IMG/VR virus record: IMGVR_UViG_3300025012_000156
Coordinates: 1 to 45,473 of that record
DNA length: 45,473 nt
Reading direction: 5' to 3' (one strand)
From: a virus
The number at the start of each line of letters is the position of its first letter. Position 1 is the first letter of the stretch. Shown here piece by piece: positions 1-6,459 of this stretch. The position numbers and the translations under genes are program-made. A model generated the notes under the pieces. That model did not search any database. It was given only the letters and a program-made list of their open reading frames with translations, and was not told the origin of the DNA.

Positions 1-128
1 AACCCCGCTCTCTCCTCGGTCAGGGCAAAAAGAAAACCATGTCAGATGCCGCCCTTGCTGCCCGTAAACTCAATGCATCCAAGCCTCGCCCCTCTCGCCG
101 TAAACCCGTCCCTGATCCACCTAAATAG
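1..128 (+). CDS. 3' end of the small zinc-ribbon protein gene (same gene as 45300-45467)
   Basis: This is the left copy of the gene that is complete at 45300-45467. The stop codon TAG is at 126-128. The missing T near base 9 shifts the frame only at the extreme edge of the contig and is most likely a sequencing or assembly error. Count this as one gene, not two. Confidence 0.75.
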   Translation, partial: PRSLLGQGKKKTMSDAALAARKLNASKPRPSRRKPVPDPPK

Positions 129-134
129 CCAACC
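1..134. repeat. Terminal direct repeat, left copy
   Basis: Positions 1-134 match 45339-45473 at every base except one T (45348) missing from the left copy. The repeat lies inside a coding gene. This is what an assembler leaves when it closes a circular molecule, so the contig is probably a complete circular (or circularly permuted) genome of about 45.34 kb. A genuine short direct terminal repeat is less likely because it would split a gene, but it is not excluded. Confidence 0.9.
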
Positions 135-141
135 GCGATAC

Positions 142-214
142 AATCGGGTAGCCGGGGGTTTTTCTCCCCCAGCCCCAGGACTCCGACCCGGCAAACCCCG
201 CCGGGCGGGTCAGG
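142..214 (-). mobile_element. Remnant 3' end (domain V-VI) of a group II intron
   Basis: On the minus strand, 176-142 is identical over 35 nt to the 3' end (domain VI hairpin) of the full intron at 8117-10018. The stretch 177-214 resembles that intron's domain V: the GGGCGG arm and the opposing CCGGG arm are kept, while the apical part differs. There is no reverse transcriptase or 5' intron domain next to it: the stop codon of the 225-800 gene is only 10 bases away. It is therefore a 5'-truncated relic or a minimal element. It sits between arms TAGCC (minus) and GGCTA, consistent with class C introns choosing terminator-like hairpins. That targeting preference is family knowledge. That this was an independent insertion is inferred. 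Confidence 0.7.
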
Positions 215-224
215 GGGCTAGCCG

Positions 225-800
225 TTATAGTGCTCTGTTTTTTTTGGTGTCTTTGCCGGGCATCAGAAAACCGATCCCGCCGTCAAACCGCAAATGAGCC
301 GACGTTTCCGCTCCGGTCGGGGAAATTTCGACATTCGGCAAATCCCGGAGAAGATGCAGCGCATTTGCCTTGAATTGGGCGGGTCCGATAGTTACCAGTT
401 CATCGGCATCAACGCCGGTCCCGGAGCAGTAGCGACACATCAACACTTCGCCTTCGCCTTCGCATGATCCGCATTCAATGCCGCTGTACTCGGTATAGGT
501 GTTGCTGAGTGTCACCGTGCCTACGCCGCCGCACTCGTAGCATTTGCAGTTATTCACCACTCCTGCACAGTGCTTGCAAGTCTGGACTTCGACAGCCGGG
601 ACTTTGTACCACTCTCCAGGTTCGCCCGCCTTCGATATCAGTTCCGCCATCTTCGGCGTATCCTGCTTTCTCACTCCAAATATAGGAGTAACGCCAATTG
701 CCAGAAATCCGTTTGTTGCCCACGTTTTGCCGCCCTGTGTGAACGGTTCCGCAATATTCGGGTGCATCGGGTCTTTGCAGCAGAATTGTTTCAAATCCAT
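225..800 (-). CDS. Cysteine-rich protein with DnaJ-type zinc motifs
   Basis: 191 aa, last gene of the leftward early operon. Residues about 74-130 carry four CxxC units (CKHC, CYECGG, CGSCEGEG, CRYCSGTG), the spacing seen in the DnaJ cysteine-rich zinc-finger domain. There is no J domain. A zinc-binding scaffold or protein-interaction role is inferred; no enzyme motif is visible. The start is set by a strong ribosome site (AAAGGAG) eight bases before the ATG. The stop TAA lies in the context TAACGG shared with several other early genes, and the intron remnant begins about 10 bases further on. Confidence 0.85.
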   Translation of the reverse strand: MDLKQFCCKDPMHPNIAEPFTQGGKTWATNGFLAIGVTPIFGVRKQDTPKMAELISKAGEPGEWYKVPAVEVQTCKHCAGVVNNCKCYECGGVGTVTLSNTYTEYSGIECGSCEGEGEVLMCRYCSGTGVDADELVTIGPAQFKANALHLLRDLPNVEISPTGAETSAHLRFDGGIGFLMPGKDTKKNRAL

Positions 801-817
801 GAAAAATCTCCTTTCGC

Positions 818-878
818 AACTATAAACTAGCCGCAGCAGACGGACGGCAAAAACCGCCGCCGCTGTGCTAGATACGTT
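818..878 (-). repeat. Junction hairpin with AAC...GTT ends
   Basis: Between the 877-1326 and 225-800 genes lies an imperfect hairpin. On the plus strand: AAC 818-820, spacer, CTAGC 827-831, inner GC-rich arms, GCTAG 867-871, spacer, GTT 876-878. The outer AAC overlaps the stop codon of the upstream gene (minus strand TAAC). There is no U-run, so it is a poor rho-independent terminator. The architecture resembles the hairpins at 2279-2328, 10346-10371 and 10797-10846. Confidence 0.55.
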
Positions 879-1326
879 ATGATGCTATCCGTATGAATCG
901 ACGTTCACCGCAGCCATATGCACATGTCAACAGCTTCCACTGTACCCACGGCAGAGATTTCATGACTATGACCCCGCAGCCAGAACAACGATATTCTGTC
1001 AGTTCCGGCTTGAATTGGATTCTGTTTTCTGTCTCGCCCCATTTTGCCAAACCATTTGCAACTGCATACTCCATGAGGTTGTACGATTTGGTATATCCCC
1101 ACCGGAGATGCCGCTGTATTACAGAACACCCGAATTGCTGGCCTGCTGAAACTATGGTTTTGAGTTGCCAGAGCGCCGCGAATTTTTCCGAGATTTCTTC
1201 GGTCTGAAATTCGTTGCTTCGTGGATCTAGCGCATCATAACCATCAGATGCAGGGGAAGATAGGCATCCCTTGCACTTGTCGAGAGTTTCTATACAGTTT
1301 CCGTCTATTTCACTTTCACAATTCAT
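877..1326 (-). CDS. Protein with FtsK-gamma-like winged-helix segment and cysteine pairs
   Basis: 149 aa. Residues about 67-95 (from GCSVIQRHLRWGYTKS) follow the pattern of the FtsK gamma winged helix: a hydrophobic residue, QR.LR.GY, then a small helix ending in an NGL turn. In FtsK this domain reads KOPS DNA signals. Flanking cysteines (C18/C21 and a C-terminal CSGC...CAYGC) may bind zinc. A DNA-binding role is inferred from this local resemblance only. The ribosome site GGAGGG precedes the ATG. The stop overlaps the junction hairpin 818-878. Confidence 0.75.
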   Translation of the reverse strand: MNCESEIDGNCIETLDKCKGCLSSPASDGYDALDPRSNEFQTEEISEKFAALWQLKTIVSAGQQFGCSVIQRHLRWGYTKSYNLMEYAVANGLAKWGETENRIQFKPELTEYRCSGCGVIVMKSLPWVQWKLLTCAYGCGERRFIRIAS

Positions 1327-1350
1327 GATTCCCTCCGCTGATCTAAACCG

Positions 1351-1719
1351 TTATGTCAATGGTGTTGTTAGCTGATGAATTGCCTGTACAGCGGCTTCAT
1401 GGCAGTCGTAAAAAACAACCTCTTGTTCATAAAGTTCCCGCATTGAAGCAACCCACTTAACTAGCCCTTGGCCGAGCGTCCTGAATCCCGGCTCGCCTTC
1501 GTAAACGCTGTATCCCCATACTGTGGGGCCGCATGACGGATGGTTCAGGATCTTGCAGCAGAATATAGTAGGGAAGCAGTCAGGGCCATAAATACACCAC
1601 AACACCCTGTTCCAATTTTTTGGCAGAGCGGGGTTAACGGCATAACCAGCAAATGCAGCAGGGTTTGTCCCTCCGCAATCTTCTGTTGAATGATCGTGGC
1701 TGTTACACTTGTCGCACAT
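1351..1719 (-). CDS. Hypothetical cysteine-rich phage protein
   Basis: 122 aa, beginning MCDKCNSHDHS. An upstream in-frame Met exists, but the ribosome site GGGAGAAATC lies directly before the codon at 1719, and the longer form would run into the gene upstream. The N-terminal CxxC...H.H...C could bind a metal; the middle contains further cysteine pairs. No family recognised. The stop is in the TAACGG context. Confidence 0.7.
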   Translation of the reverse strand: MCDKCNSHDHSTEDCGGTNPAAFAGYAVNPALPKNWNRVLWCIYGPDCFPTIFCCKILNHPSCGPTVWGYSVYEGEPGFRTLGQGLVKWVASMRELYEQEVVFYDCHEAAVQAIHQLTTPLT

Positions 1720-1760
1720 GATTTCTCCCTTGATTTCGCAAACCGTCCAGGCTGCAACCG

Positions 1761-2261
1761 TTATAAATCTCGGCGAATTCCTAGTAATGCCACCTGACGG
1801 ACAACCCGCTTCGGTGGCCATTCCAGCTCAATACCAATTGCAGCTAGTGTATCAGTGACGTTCACGCCCATCCCCTCCGGACACCATGTCTCCTCATAGC
1901 CAGGGAAAGAAACAAGCGCAGCCTCAATTTTGGCCTTCAGTTGTTTCCGCGCAGTTCCCTGCCAGTAAAGCACACAGTAAAGCTGCCGCTCCGACCAGGC
2001 GGGGTTTGCAGCTTTCATTCGCCCCACATGCGCCGCCAGATCGAATTCATTGACCACGGCATACACTGGCCGGGTTAAGTCGAACGCCTCATGGAAAAGG
2101 GGTGCTTTCGGAGGGCACCGGTCGCACTTGCCAACATTCGGACAACCCTTCGGATGCAGAGGGTATGGTTTTACACACAGACCGCGCACCTGATAATCAA
2201 TTTCCGGGTCAACTTCGATAGCTCCCACGGCGTTATCTCCAAACAAATTGAGGTTCGACAT
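1761..2261 (-). CDS. Hypothetical protein with conserved cysteine cluster
   Basis: 166 aa. Residues about 28-52 hold the pattern C...HPKGCPNVGKC..CPPKAP. Similar cysteine-proline clusters occur in phage and bacterial proteins of the predicted metal-binding DUF2284 kind, so a metal or Fe-S site is plausible (inference). The rest has no catalytic motif that I recognise. Ribosome site GGGAGG precedes ATG 2261; the stop sits in TAACGG. Confidence 0.75.
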   Translation of the reverse strand: MSNLNLFGDNAVGAIEVDPEIDYQVRGLCVKPYPLHPKGCPNVGKCDRCPPKAPLFHEAFDLTRPVYAVVNEFDLAAHVGRMKAANPAWSERQLYCVLYWQGTARKQLKAKIEAALVSFPGYEETWCPEGMGVNVTDTLAAIGIELEWPPKRVVRQVALLGIRRDL

Positions 2262-2278
2262 TGTCCCTCCCGATTTAT

Positions 2279-2328
2279 AACAAAACGTAGCAGCAGGCGA
2301 TGAAGCCCGCTGTTGTACTCAAGCCGTT
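2279..2328 (-). repeat. Junction hairpin with AAC...GTT ends
   Basis: Plus-strand reading: AAC 2279-2281, GTA 2287-2289, then GCAGCAGGC paired with GCC/GCTG at 2305-2312, TAC 2316-2318, GTT 2326-2328. The outer pair again includes the stop codon of a neighbour (2327-2536). Same layout as 818-878 and 10797-10846. Confidence 0.5.
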
Positions 2329-2536
2329 ATTTACCCTCAAAATTCACCTTACCGTCTTTTGTCTCATACAGGAAAAAACAGTCACCCACTGAATGCTTGG
2401 CGATCCATTTTCTTCCATTAATATCTGTGAGAGTCATGCCGTTGATACCGGCACCCATTGTGTCCTGCGATTGACAGCCCGTAAATAACAAACAGATGCA
2501 GCCCACCAACATCATTGCCGTAATTAACTTTTTCAT
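2327..2536 (-). CDS. Small lipoprotein
   Basis: 69 aa. Residues 1-21 form a lipoprotein signal (KK, hydrophobic core, lipobox LFTGC), so the mature protein would be acylated at Cys and held at a host membrane. The remainder has a short beta-rich segment (LTDINGRKWIAKHSVGDCFF). Possible roles are superinfection exclusion or envelope modification; neither is shown. Its ATG overlaps the stop of the 22-aa ORF upstream (ATGA), suggesting coupling. Confidence 0.75.
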   Translation of the reverse strand: MKKLITAMMLVGCICLLFTGCQSQDTMGAGINGMTLTDINGRKWIAKHSVGDCFFLYETKDGKVNFEGK

Positions 2537-2601
2537 GCGTTTCTCCTTTTATTGTTTTCTCTACCGAAGTAGAGGGGCTGATCTGCCACATTACCGTCCA
2601 T
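2533..2601 (-). CDS. Tiny ORF, 22 aa
   Basis: Starts with MDGNVADQPLYFGRENN and has an excellent ribosome site (AAAGGAGGGGG) just before the ATG. It ends in an ATGA overlap with the lipoprotein gene. It may be a real micro-protein or a leader peptide that delivers ribosomes to the lipoprotein start. Confidence 0.45.
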   Translation of the reverse strand: MDGNVADQPLYFGRENNKRRNA

Positions 2602-2612
2602 ACCCCCTCCTT

Positions 2613-2705
2613 TTACCTGTTCGTCCGACGGTAGCTGTCCCATGTGAACTGAAGCATCATAGATTTACCCTCGCAGAAGCGGTCTTCCTTTTGAATGGAT
2701 TCCAC
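2613..2705 (-). CDS. Tiny ORF, 30 aa, GTG start
   Basis: Reads through from GTG 2705, two bases after the stop of the loader-like gene, to TAA 2613, with a protein-like sequence (RFCEGKSMMLQFTWDSYRR). A shorter version starts at the internal MM. It fills an otherwise empty 100-base gap in a compact operon, but the ribosome site is weak. Confidence 0.35.
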   Translation of the reverse strand: MESIQKEDRFCEGKSMMLQFTWDSYRRTNR

Positions 2706-2706
2706 G

Positions 2707-3165
2707 TCACATAGCTTGCTCAGTTGGATCAAGTCCATACCCTCGTTCACGGTACATGGACATAGTGTCCATTGCCTCTTTGCGCCATCCCAAGCCTGGG
2801 AATAGTGCGTCCATGTGCATCATTCCTTCTACAAACTGCCGTCTTGTAAGCTTCCCTGTTTGTATGCCGTCAATCAGTTTGTTTGCCATCTCGCCTTGAT
2901 TCTCAAACTTAGTGATGGTCTTGCACTCTACTTGTTTCACTGGTCGGGGAGGGATAAGCCGCTGATACGTTTTGAGTGCTACCGGTGTCGGGAATTTAGG
3001 CTCGTTCATCATTGCCGACGAGATGCAAAACTCTGCATCTTCGATTGTCAGGTGCTGCAAAGCAAGGAACAGAATTTTTACAATATCCTTATCTTCCGGC
3101 TTTCCAAATGCCTTGAACATGGCAACAGATGCCGCCAGGAATCGAGGCTTGTCTTGATCGGTCAT
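2707..3165 (-). CDS. Helicase-loader-like replication protein
   Basis: 152 aa. The N-terminal half is a helical region with the pattern seen in phage helicase loaders/inhibitors such as SPP1 G39P: a run of acidic/hydrophobic helices followed by PKFPTPVALKTYQRL. No Walker A motif is present, so it is not a DnaC-type ATPase. It overlaps the replication initiator by ATGA (3162-3165), the usual initiator-loader pairing. The function is inferred from pattern and context. Confidence 0.6.
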   Translation of the reverse strand: MTDQDKPRFLAASVAMFKAFGKPEDKDIVKILFLALQHLTIEDAEFCISSAMMNEPKFPTPVALKTYQRLIPPRPVKQVECKTITKFENQGEMANKLIDGIQTGKLTRRQFVEGMMHMDALFPGLGWRKEAMDTMSMYRERGYGLDPTEQAM

Positions 3166-3929
3166 ACTCCCTCCAAGAATGCTTGGCGCTGCTCTTGCGC
3201 TCTCATCTCTGCGCTGTCAGCAAAAGTTAATGGCCTGTGTCGAGTGACGTTAAACGCTACCGGTTTTTCAGCCCGGTTTAACCAATTGATGATACGCTTG
3301 CGGCTGATATGCCTGCGGTTGGTTTCGCACCATGTCCCGCACTTGGCTATTTCCCTTTCAACGTCCAAACCTTCATAAGCTGGATTCGTTTTGAGAGATA
3401 ATGCCCATTCCTCATCAGTCAGTTTCTCAACAGTCGGGCGTGACGGTTTTACCGGAACGCTCACCGCTTCGACTGAATCAGTGAATCCGGAATCCGGAAT
3501 CAGTGAATCCGGAATCAGTGAATCAGGAATCAGTGAATCAGGAATCAGTGAATCAGGGGGGTTTTTACCGTTGCCTAACGGTGAATCCACGGTTAGGGGA
3601 CAACCGTCTGATATATCAGGCAGTTTTGACTTAACCTCTGTATGGTGTGGACTTTGGTGATCAAGGAAATTCACCACATGCAAATACTCTTTACCGTCAA
3701 CAACGTAGGTCTTGATGAATCCTTTCCGTTCAAGTACGGTGAGTTCACCGTTAATATTCAGTGAGTCATACGGGAAGATTTCAGCCTTGATCCTTAATGG
3801 CCTTTTCTCTAAACGGCCTTCTCTATCAGCCATGCACCACAGTCCAATGAACAACAGCCGGGCGAACAAACTACATTCTGCCAATTCTTCATTTTTAAAG
3901 AACGCAGGCTTTATATTTCTGGCTCTCAT
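3162..3929 (-). CDS. Phage replication initiator (O-like), with internal PDSLI repeats
   Basis: 255 aa. Residues 1-75 look like the winged-helix domain of phage replication initiators/replisome organisers (RARNIKPAFFKNEELAE... ADREGRLEKRPLRIKAE.FPYD). A linker at about 125-147 consists of tandem pentapeptides PDSLI, encoded by 15-bp DNA repeats. The C-terminal region is basic and helical, probably for helicase or loader contact. As in lambda O, the repeats inside the gene may be the origin itself. A ribosome site (GAGGGA) precedes ATG 3929. It lies downstream of a putative small RNA with its own terminator. Confidence 0.75.
   Translation of the reverse strand: MRARNIKPAFFKNEELAECSLFARLLFIGLWCMADREGRLEKRPLRIKAEIFPYDSLNINGELTVLERKGFIKTYVVDGKEYLHVVNFLDHQSPHHTEVKSKLPDISDGCPLTVDSPLGNGKNPPDSLIPDSLIPDSLIPDSLIPDSGFTDSVEAVSVPVKPSRPTVEKLTDEEWALSLKTNPAYEGLDVEREIAKCGTWCETNRRHISRKRIINWLNRAEKPVAFNVTRHRPLTFADSAEMRAQEQRQAFLEGV
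3475..3555. repeat. Tandem 15-bp repeats, candidate replication-origin iterons
   Basis: Four perfect or near-perfect head-to-tail copies of GGAATCAGTGAATCA lie at 3496-3555, with a degenerate part-copy at 3475-3495. They are inside the initiator gene, the place lambdoid phages keep their origin. The unit is a multiple of three and encodes PDSLI, so a purely protein-level repeat is the alternative. Confidence 0.55.
3574..3597. repeat. 24-bp imperfect palindrome beside the iterons
   Basis: CCTAAC 3574-3579 pairs with GTTAGG 3592-3597, and GTG with CAC inside, around AATC. It lies 19 bp from the last repeat and includes GTGAATCC, part of the repeat sequence. It could be an extra initiator site or an unwinding element. 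Confidence 0.4.
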
Positions 3930-3959
3930 AATTCAATCCCTCGTTCATGAAACATCACA

Positions 3960-4061
3960 ATAAAAAAACCGCTGGATGTGTGCGCATCCGAGCGGTTAGA
4001 TTATGGTCTACTCCCTATGCCGCAAGGCTAGTAGATCAACCAAATTGGTATCGTGTTCGCA
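3960..4061 (-). ncRNA. Putative ~100-nt structured small RNA or attenuated leader
   Basis: A minus-strand unit with a promoter at 4067-4096, an expected start near 4060 and a strong rho-independent terminator ending near 3962. It contains no credible ORF. It folds into a short hairpin (GTGTT/AACAC, about 4052-4067), the palindrome ACCAATTTGGT, a two-part stem (CTACT.GCC/GGC...AGTAG, about 4007-4034) and the terminator stem. It may be a free regulatory RNA, or a leader whose terminator controls the replication genes starting at 3929. Not a tRNA: no acceptor/T-arm geometry. Confidence 0.5.
3962..3997 (-). terminator. Rho-independent terminator
   Basis: Minus-strand hairpin: AACCGCT (3997-3991), one bulge, GGATG, 6-nt loop, CATCC, AGCGGTT (3973-3967), followed by a T run to 3962. 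Twelve base pairs with a U tract make it one of the best terminators in the window. It lies between the genes 4220-5750 and the replication genes. Confidence 0.85.
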
Positions 4062-4066
4062 CAAAC

Positions 4067-4096
4067 ACTATAAATATTCTTTTTTCAATTTGACAA
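4067..4096 (-). promoter_or_regulatory. sigma70-type promoter for the small RNA
   Basis: Minus strand -35 TTGTCA (4096-4091), an 18-nt AT-rich spacer, -10 TATAGT (4072-4067). The surrounding 4080-4219 stretch is strikingly AT-rich and codes for nothing visible. Confidence 0.55.
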
Positions 4097-4219
4097 TGTC
4101 CATTTTACTGGTTTACTAGTTACAGGCGCAATCTCAATTTGTGTATGTTGGTAAAATATTGGAATAACTAGGTAAAATAAAAATGTAAGTATTATGTTGC
4201 TGTTAAGTCAAAGTTTTGA

Positions 4220-4711
4220 CTATGATTCCAACACTCTCCGCGCTGTGGCGCAGGCTGGGCACTGAATTACCTTTGGTTCGCAGATGCATGTATTTGCTCT
4301 GCCAGAATAAGAGTGAACCGCACAAGTTACGTCATGCTTCAATTTCCCACACATGGTGTATTGTTGGTGCATCTTTATCACCGCCTCCGCCAACTGACGG
4401 GAGTCGGCCTGTAGTACTGACATAGTGATGTCTTTCTTTATGGCACAAGGAGTACACACATGCCCGCTTACTATGTCGCAGTAGCAAGCCGAAAGGTAAA
4501 CACCTCTTACGCACCCACGTTCCAACTCCGCCACCCTATCGGACAGCCGCGCTTTGTCGGCTTCCAGGGAGGTGATGCGGGATAGTAATCGCGTCATAAT
4601 CGCAAAGCCTTCTTTCTCGTGCCCATTCATCCCGGCACTGATATAATATGCCGGTTCGCCCCAGTAACATTCTTTGTGTCGCACTGTGTTGCCAACTTTA
4701 AAGATAGTCAT
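4220..4711 (-). CDS. Hypothetical protein with coiled coil and cysteine motifs
   Basis: 163 aa from ATG 4711 (ribosome site AGGAGAGAG); the longer in-frame extension would overlap the upstream gene. Residues about 40-66 (LLSRITSLEADKARLSDRVAELE) are a leucine-heptad coiled coil. The C-terminal half carries repeated cysteine pairs (ACYC, CTPC, CICEP, CPAC) that could bind zinc. No family recognised. Confidence 0.7.
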   Translation of the reverse strand: MTIFKVGNTVRHKECYWGEPAYYISAGMNGHEKEGFAIMTRLLSRITSLEADKARLSDRVAELERGCVRGVYLSACYCDIVSGHVCTPCAIKKDITMSVLQADSRQLAEAVIKMHQQYTMCGKLKHDVTCAVHSYSGRANTCICEPKVIQCPACATARRVLES

Positions 4712-4725
4712 GGTGTCTCTCTCCT

Positions 4726-5448
4726 CTATTCCACTATCCCATAGTTTATCTTGATACATTCCCGAGCAGTTGAAAGCGTCCCGTCCTTATCCCATATCGC
4801 ATCATGGAGCATATCTAGGCATTCATTTGCGGTATGTATCTGAACAGAGTTAATTGCCTGCTTTATTTCTACTTCAACACAGTCTAGTGGGTCGCCACTA
4901 TCGCAACCGGAAGAATCCGCGCAATACTCTTGATGCAACCACTTGAGCCGTTGACACCATCGAATAGCCTCCGCATCAATTCCTGCCTCAAATGCGGCAC
5001 TTGCTGTGCTAAATGGTGTACGAATCTTGTCCTGATTTGCTTCTGCTTTCTGCCAGTAATCATGGAATTGATCATTCATTCCCTCCCCCCTCCCCGCCAG
5101 ACAGCGCGGACAATCGACATGCCCCTCGTTGGTATCCTGAATGCCGGTATCCCCGCCGCAATAGTAGGGATATGATGAATGGACGTGCGTTACATGCTCC
5201 CTGCGGAGGATCTGCATCATCATTTTCTGGCAGCAGGCGGCTTGCTGTGCTAGCTCTCGGAATGACCCGTGTGGCCCGTGATGGTCGCCAATATTGATTG
5301 CTAACTCGACTTCATCAGCTTCGCCCATTGTCGCCCTGAACATGCCCATGTACGTGTAATCATCCCACATGCCATGCTTCGCTATCCCTTTGAACAACTC
5401 CCGGTGTATGGCGCGCTCTATCGTTTCGCGCTCGGTTGCGGTTATCAT
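4726..5448 (-). CDS. Hypothetical phage protein
   Basis: 240 aa. The N-terminal 80 residues are helical with conserved-looking GEADEVELAINIGDHHGPHG and a following QQAACCQKMMMQI helix, a layout often seen in phage nucleotide-metabolism proteins, but I cannot assign it. A central CxxC (CPRC) occurs near residue 117. It overlaps the downstream end of the 5445-5750 gene by ATGA. Confidence 0.65.
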   Translation of the reverse strand: MITATERETIERAIHRELFKGIAKHGMWDDYTYMGMFRATMGEADEVELAINIGDHHGPHGSFRELAQQAACCQKMMMQILRREHVTHVHSSYPYYCGGDTGIQDTNEGHVDCPRCLAGRGEGMNDQFHDYWQKAEANQDKIRTPFSTASAAFEAGIDAEAIRWCQRLKWLHQEYCADSSGCDSGDPLDCVEVEIKQAINSVQIHTANECLDMLHDAIWDKDGTLSTARECIKINYGIVE

Positions 5449-5750
5449 GGTGTCTCCCTTACTTCTGTTGCATTACCAAATAAATCATTAACGAGTTTTT
5501 TGTGTGCAGCGAGTACAGTTCTGCGAGTCGGTCTTATTTTCATATTTATAGGGCTAATAGGGGAGAATGATGCATATGGGTGACTGGCCGTCCATACTAT
5601 TATGTCTCCGATACGTGCACTATGATTGTCAATTTTTTCAAATTTATGGTGTTTCATTTGGTTTCGCAGAATGGTGTCCCACTCTATTGACAATGGGTTT
5701 AGCATAGTCCAAAAACTTGTATTGAACATTACTGATAGCCAATTTTTCAT
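5445..5750 (-). CDS. Hypothetical protein
   Basis: 101 aa starting MKNWLSVMFNTSFW. The start at 5750 is chosen for its AAGGAGAG ribosome site. Aromatic-rich N-terminus, basic C-terminus (KIRPTRRTVLAAHKKLVND). No motif recognised. Coupled to the next gene by ATGA. Confidence 0.6.
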   Translation of the reverse strand: MKNWLSVMFNTSFWTMLNPLSIEWDTILRNQMKHHKFEKIDNHSARIGDIIVWTASHPYASFSPISPINMKIRPTRRTVLAAHKKLVNDLFGNATEVRETP

Positions 5751-5751
5751 A

Positions 5752-6180
5752 TCAACTCTCCTTAATTTCAATTCCGTGGACGGACTTCATTAGATGGGCT
5801 TTGCACCTGAACATCGGTAAACTCCTCGTCGCTGGTGATTTCACGTCCTCCACGATTAGCGCCCCGCCCTGTGTGTAGGTGAAGTCAGCAACGTAACGGA
5901 GTGCCGGTTTCTTCCTCCCTCCCAACTGGACCGATGGGGCCAACTCAAACGGGACTTGTCTTTTGAGGTCGGAAATCGCCCCGGCACGTTCCATTATTTT
6001 CAACTGGTTCCATCGGGCATATTCGCGCTTGCTGTCAAACTTGATACCGTCAACCTCAACCTTTTTGTTGTTGTACTTACTCACCTTCGGCGCGGGTAAC
6101 AGGTCGGCTACGGAATGGCATGAATTAGCGGCAACCTTGACGTTGTGGAGCCGTTTAAACTCGTCTTCGGTCATCCGCAT
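5752..6180 (-). CDS. DUF1064 family PD-(D/E)XK-like nuclease
   Basis: 142 aa. Matches the DUF1064 signature: KYNNKKVEVDGIKFDSKREYARW, then LKRQVPFEL, then RYVADFTY and IVEDVKSPATR. The D...E.K arrangement (VADF...VEDVKS) is the PD-(D/E)XK core. In phages these small proteins sit among replication and recombination genes and are thought to act as structure-specific (resolvase-like) endonucleases. The activity is inferred from the family. The first codons overlap the upstream HTH-like gene by 10 bp. Confidence 0.85.
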   Translation of the reverse strand: MRMTEDEFKRLHNVKVAANSCHSVADLLPAPKVSKYNNKKVEVDGIKFDSKREYARWNQLKIMERAGAISDLKRQVPFELAPSVQLGGRKKPALRYVADFTYTQGGALIVEDVKSPATRSLPMFRCKAHLMKSVHGIEIKES

Positions 6181-6419
6181 TGGTAATCACCCATCACCAT
6201 CCCCAGTGGCACCCTGTCCAGCCGCTTGCACATCATCTCCCGGCGCATGTTCTCGATACCTTCCAGTTCAAGCGCAGATCTAGCTATAGTGGCGGGTATG
6301 GGGGTCTTCCCATAATAGTGGCGTCTGTATTGCTCATGGCCGATGCCCAAGAGGACCGCCATGGATGGAGCATCAAAGTTTAGTCGCGTTTGCAGGGCTT
6401 GCAGGTCTTTGTGTGTCAT
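6171..6419 (-). CDS. Small HTH-like protein
   Basis: 82 aa from ATG 6419 (ribosome site GAGGAAAAC). Residues about 4-50 (HKDLQALQTRLNFDAPSMAVLLGIGHEQYRRH in pieces) resemble a Cro/XRE-type helix-turn-helix: a 'skip, turn, recognition' pattern followed by a hydrophobic helix. Possibly a transcription regulator for the methyltransferase gene immediately upstream; this is inference. Confidence 0.6.
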   Translation of the reverse strand: MTHKDLQALQTRLNFDAPSMAVLLGIGHEQYRRHYYGKTPIPATIARSALELEGIENMRREMMCKRLDRVPLGMVMGDYQCG

Positions 6420-6459
6420 GTGCGTTTTCCTCGTTGATTTTGATGATTTTGTATCCAAA

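Noticed and set aside
3475-3555. CRISPR or satellite array
   Set aside because: Contiguous 15-bp repeats without spacers inside an initiator gene; an origin or protein repeat is a better explanation.
3960-4061. tRNA gene
   Set aside because: No acceptor stem closing a four-arm cloverleaf and no T-arm; the strongest stem is a terminator followed by a T run.
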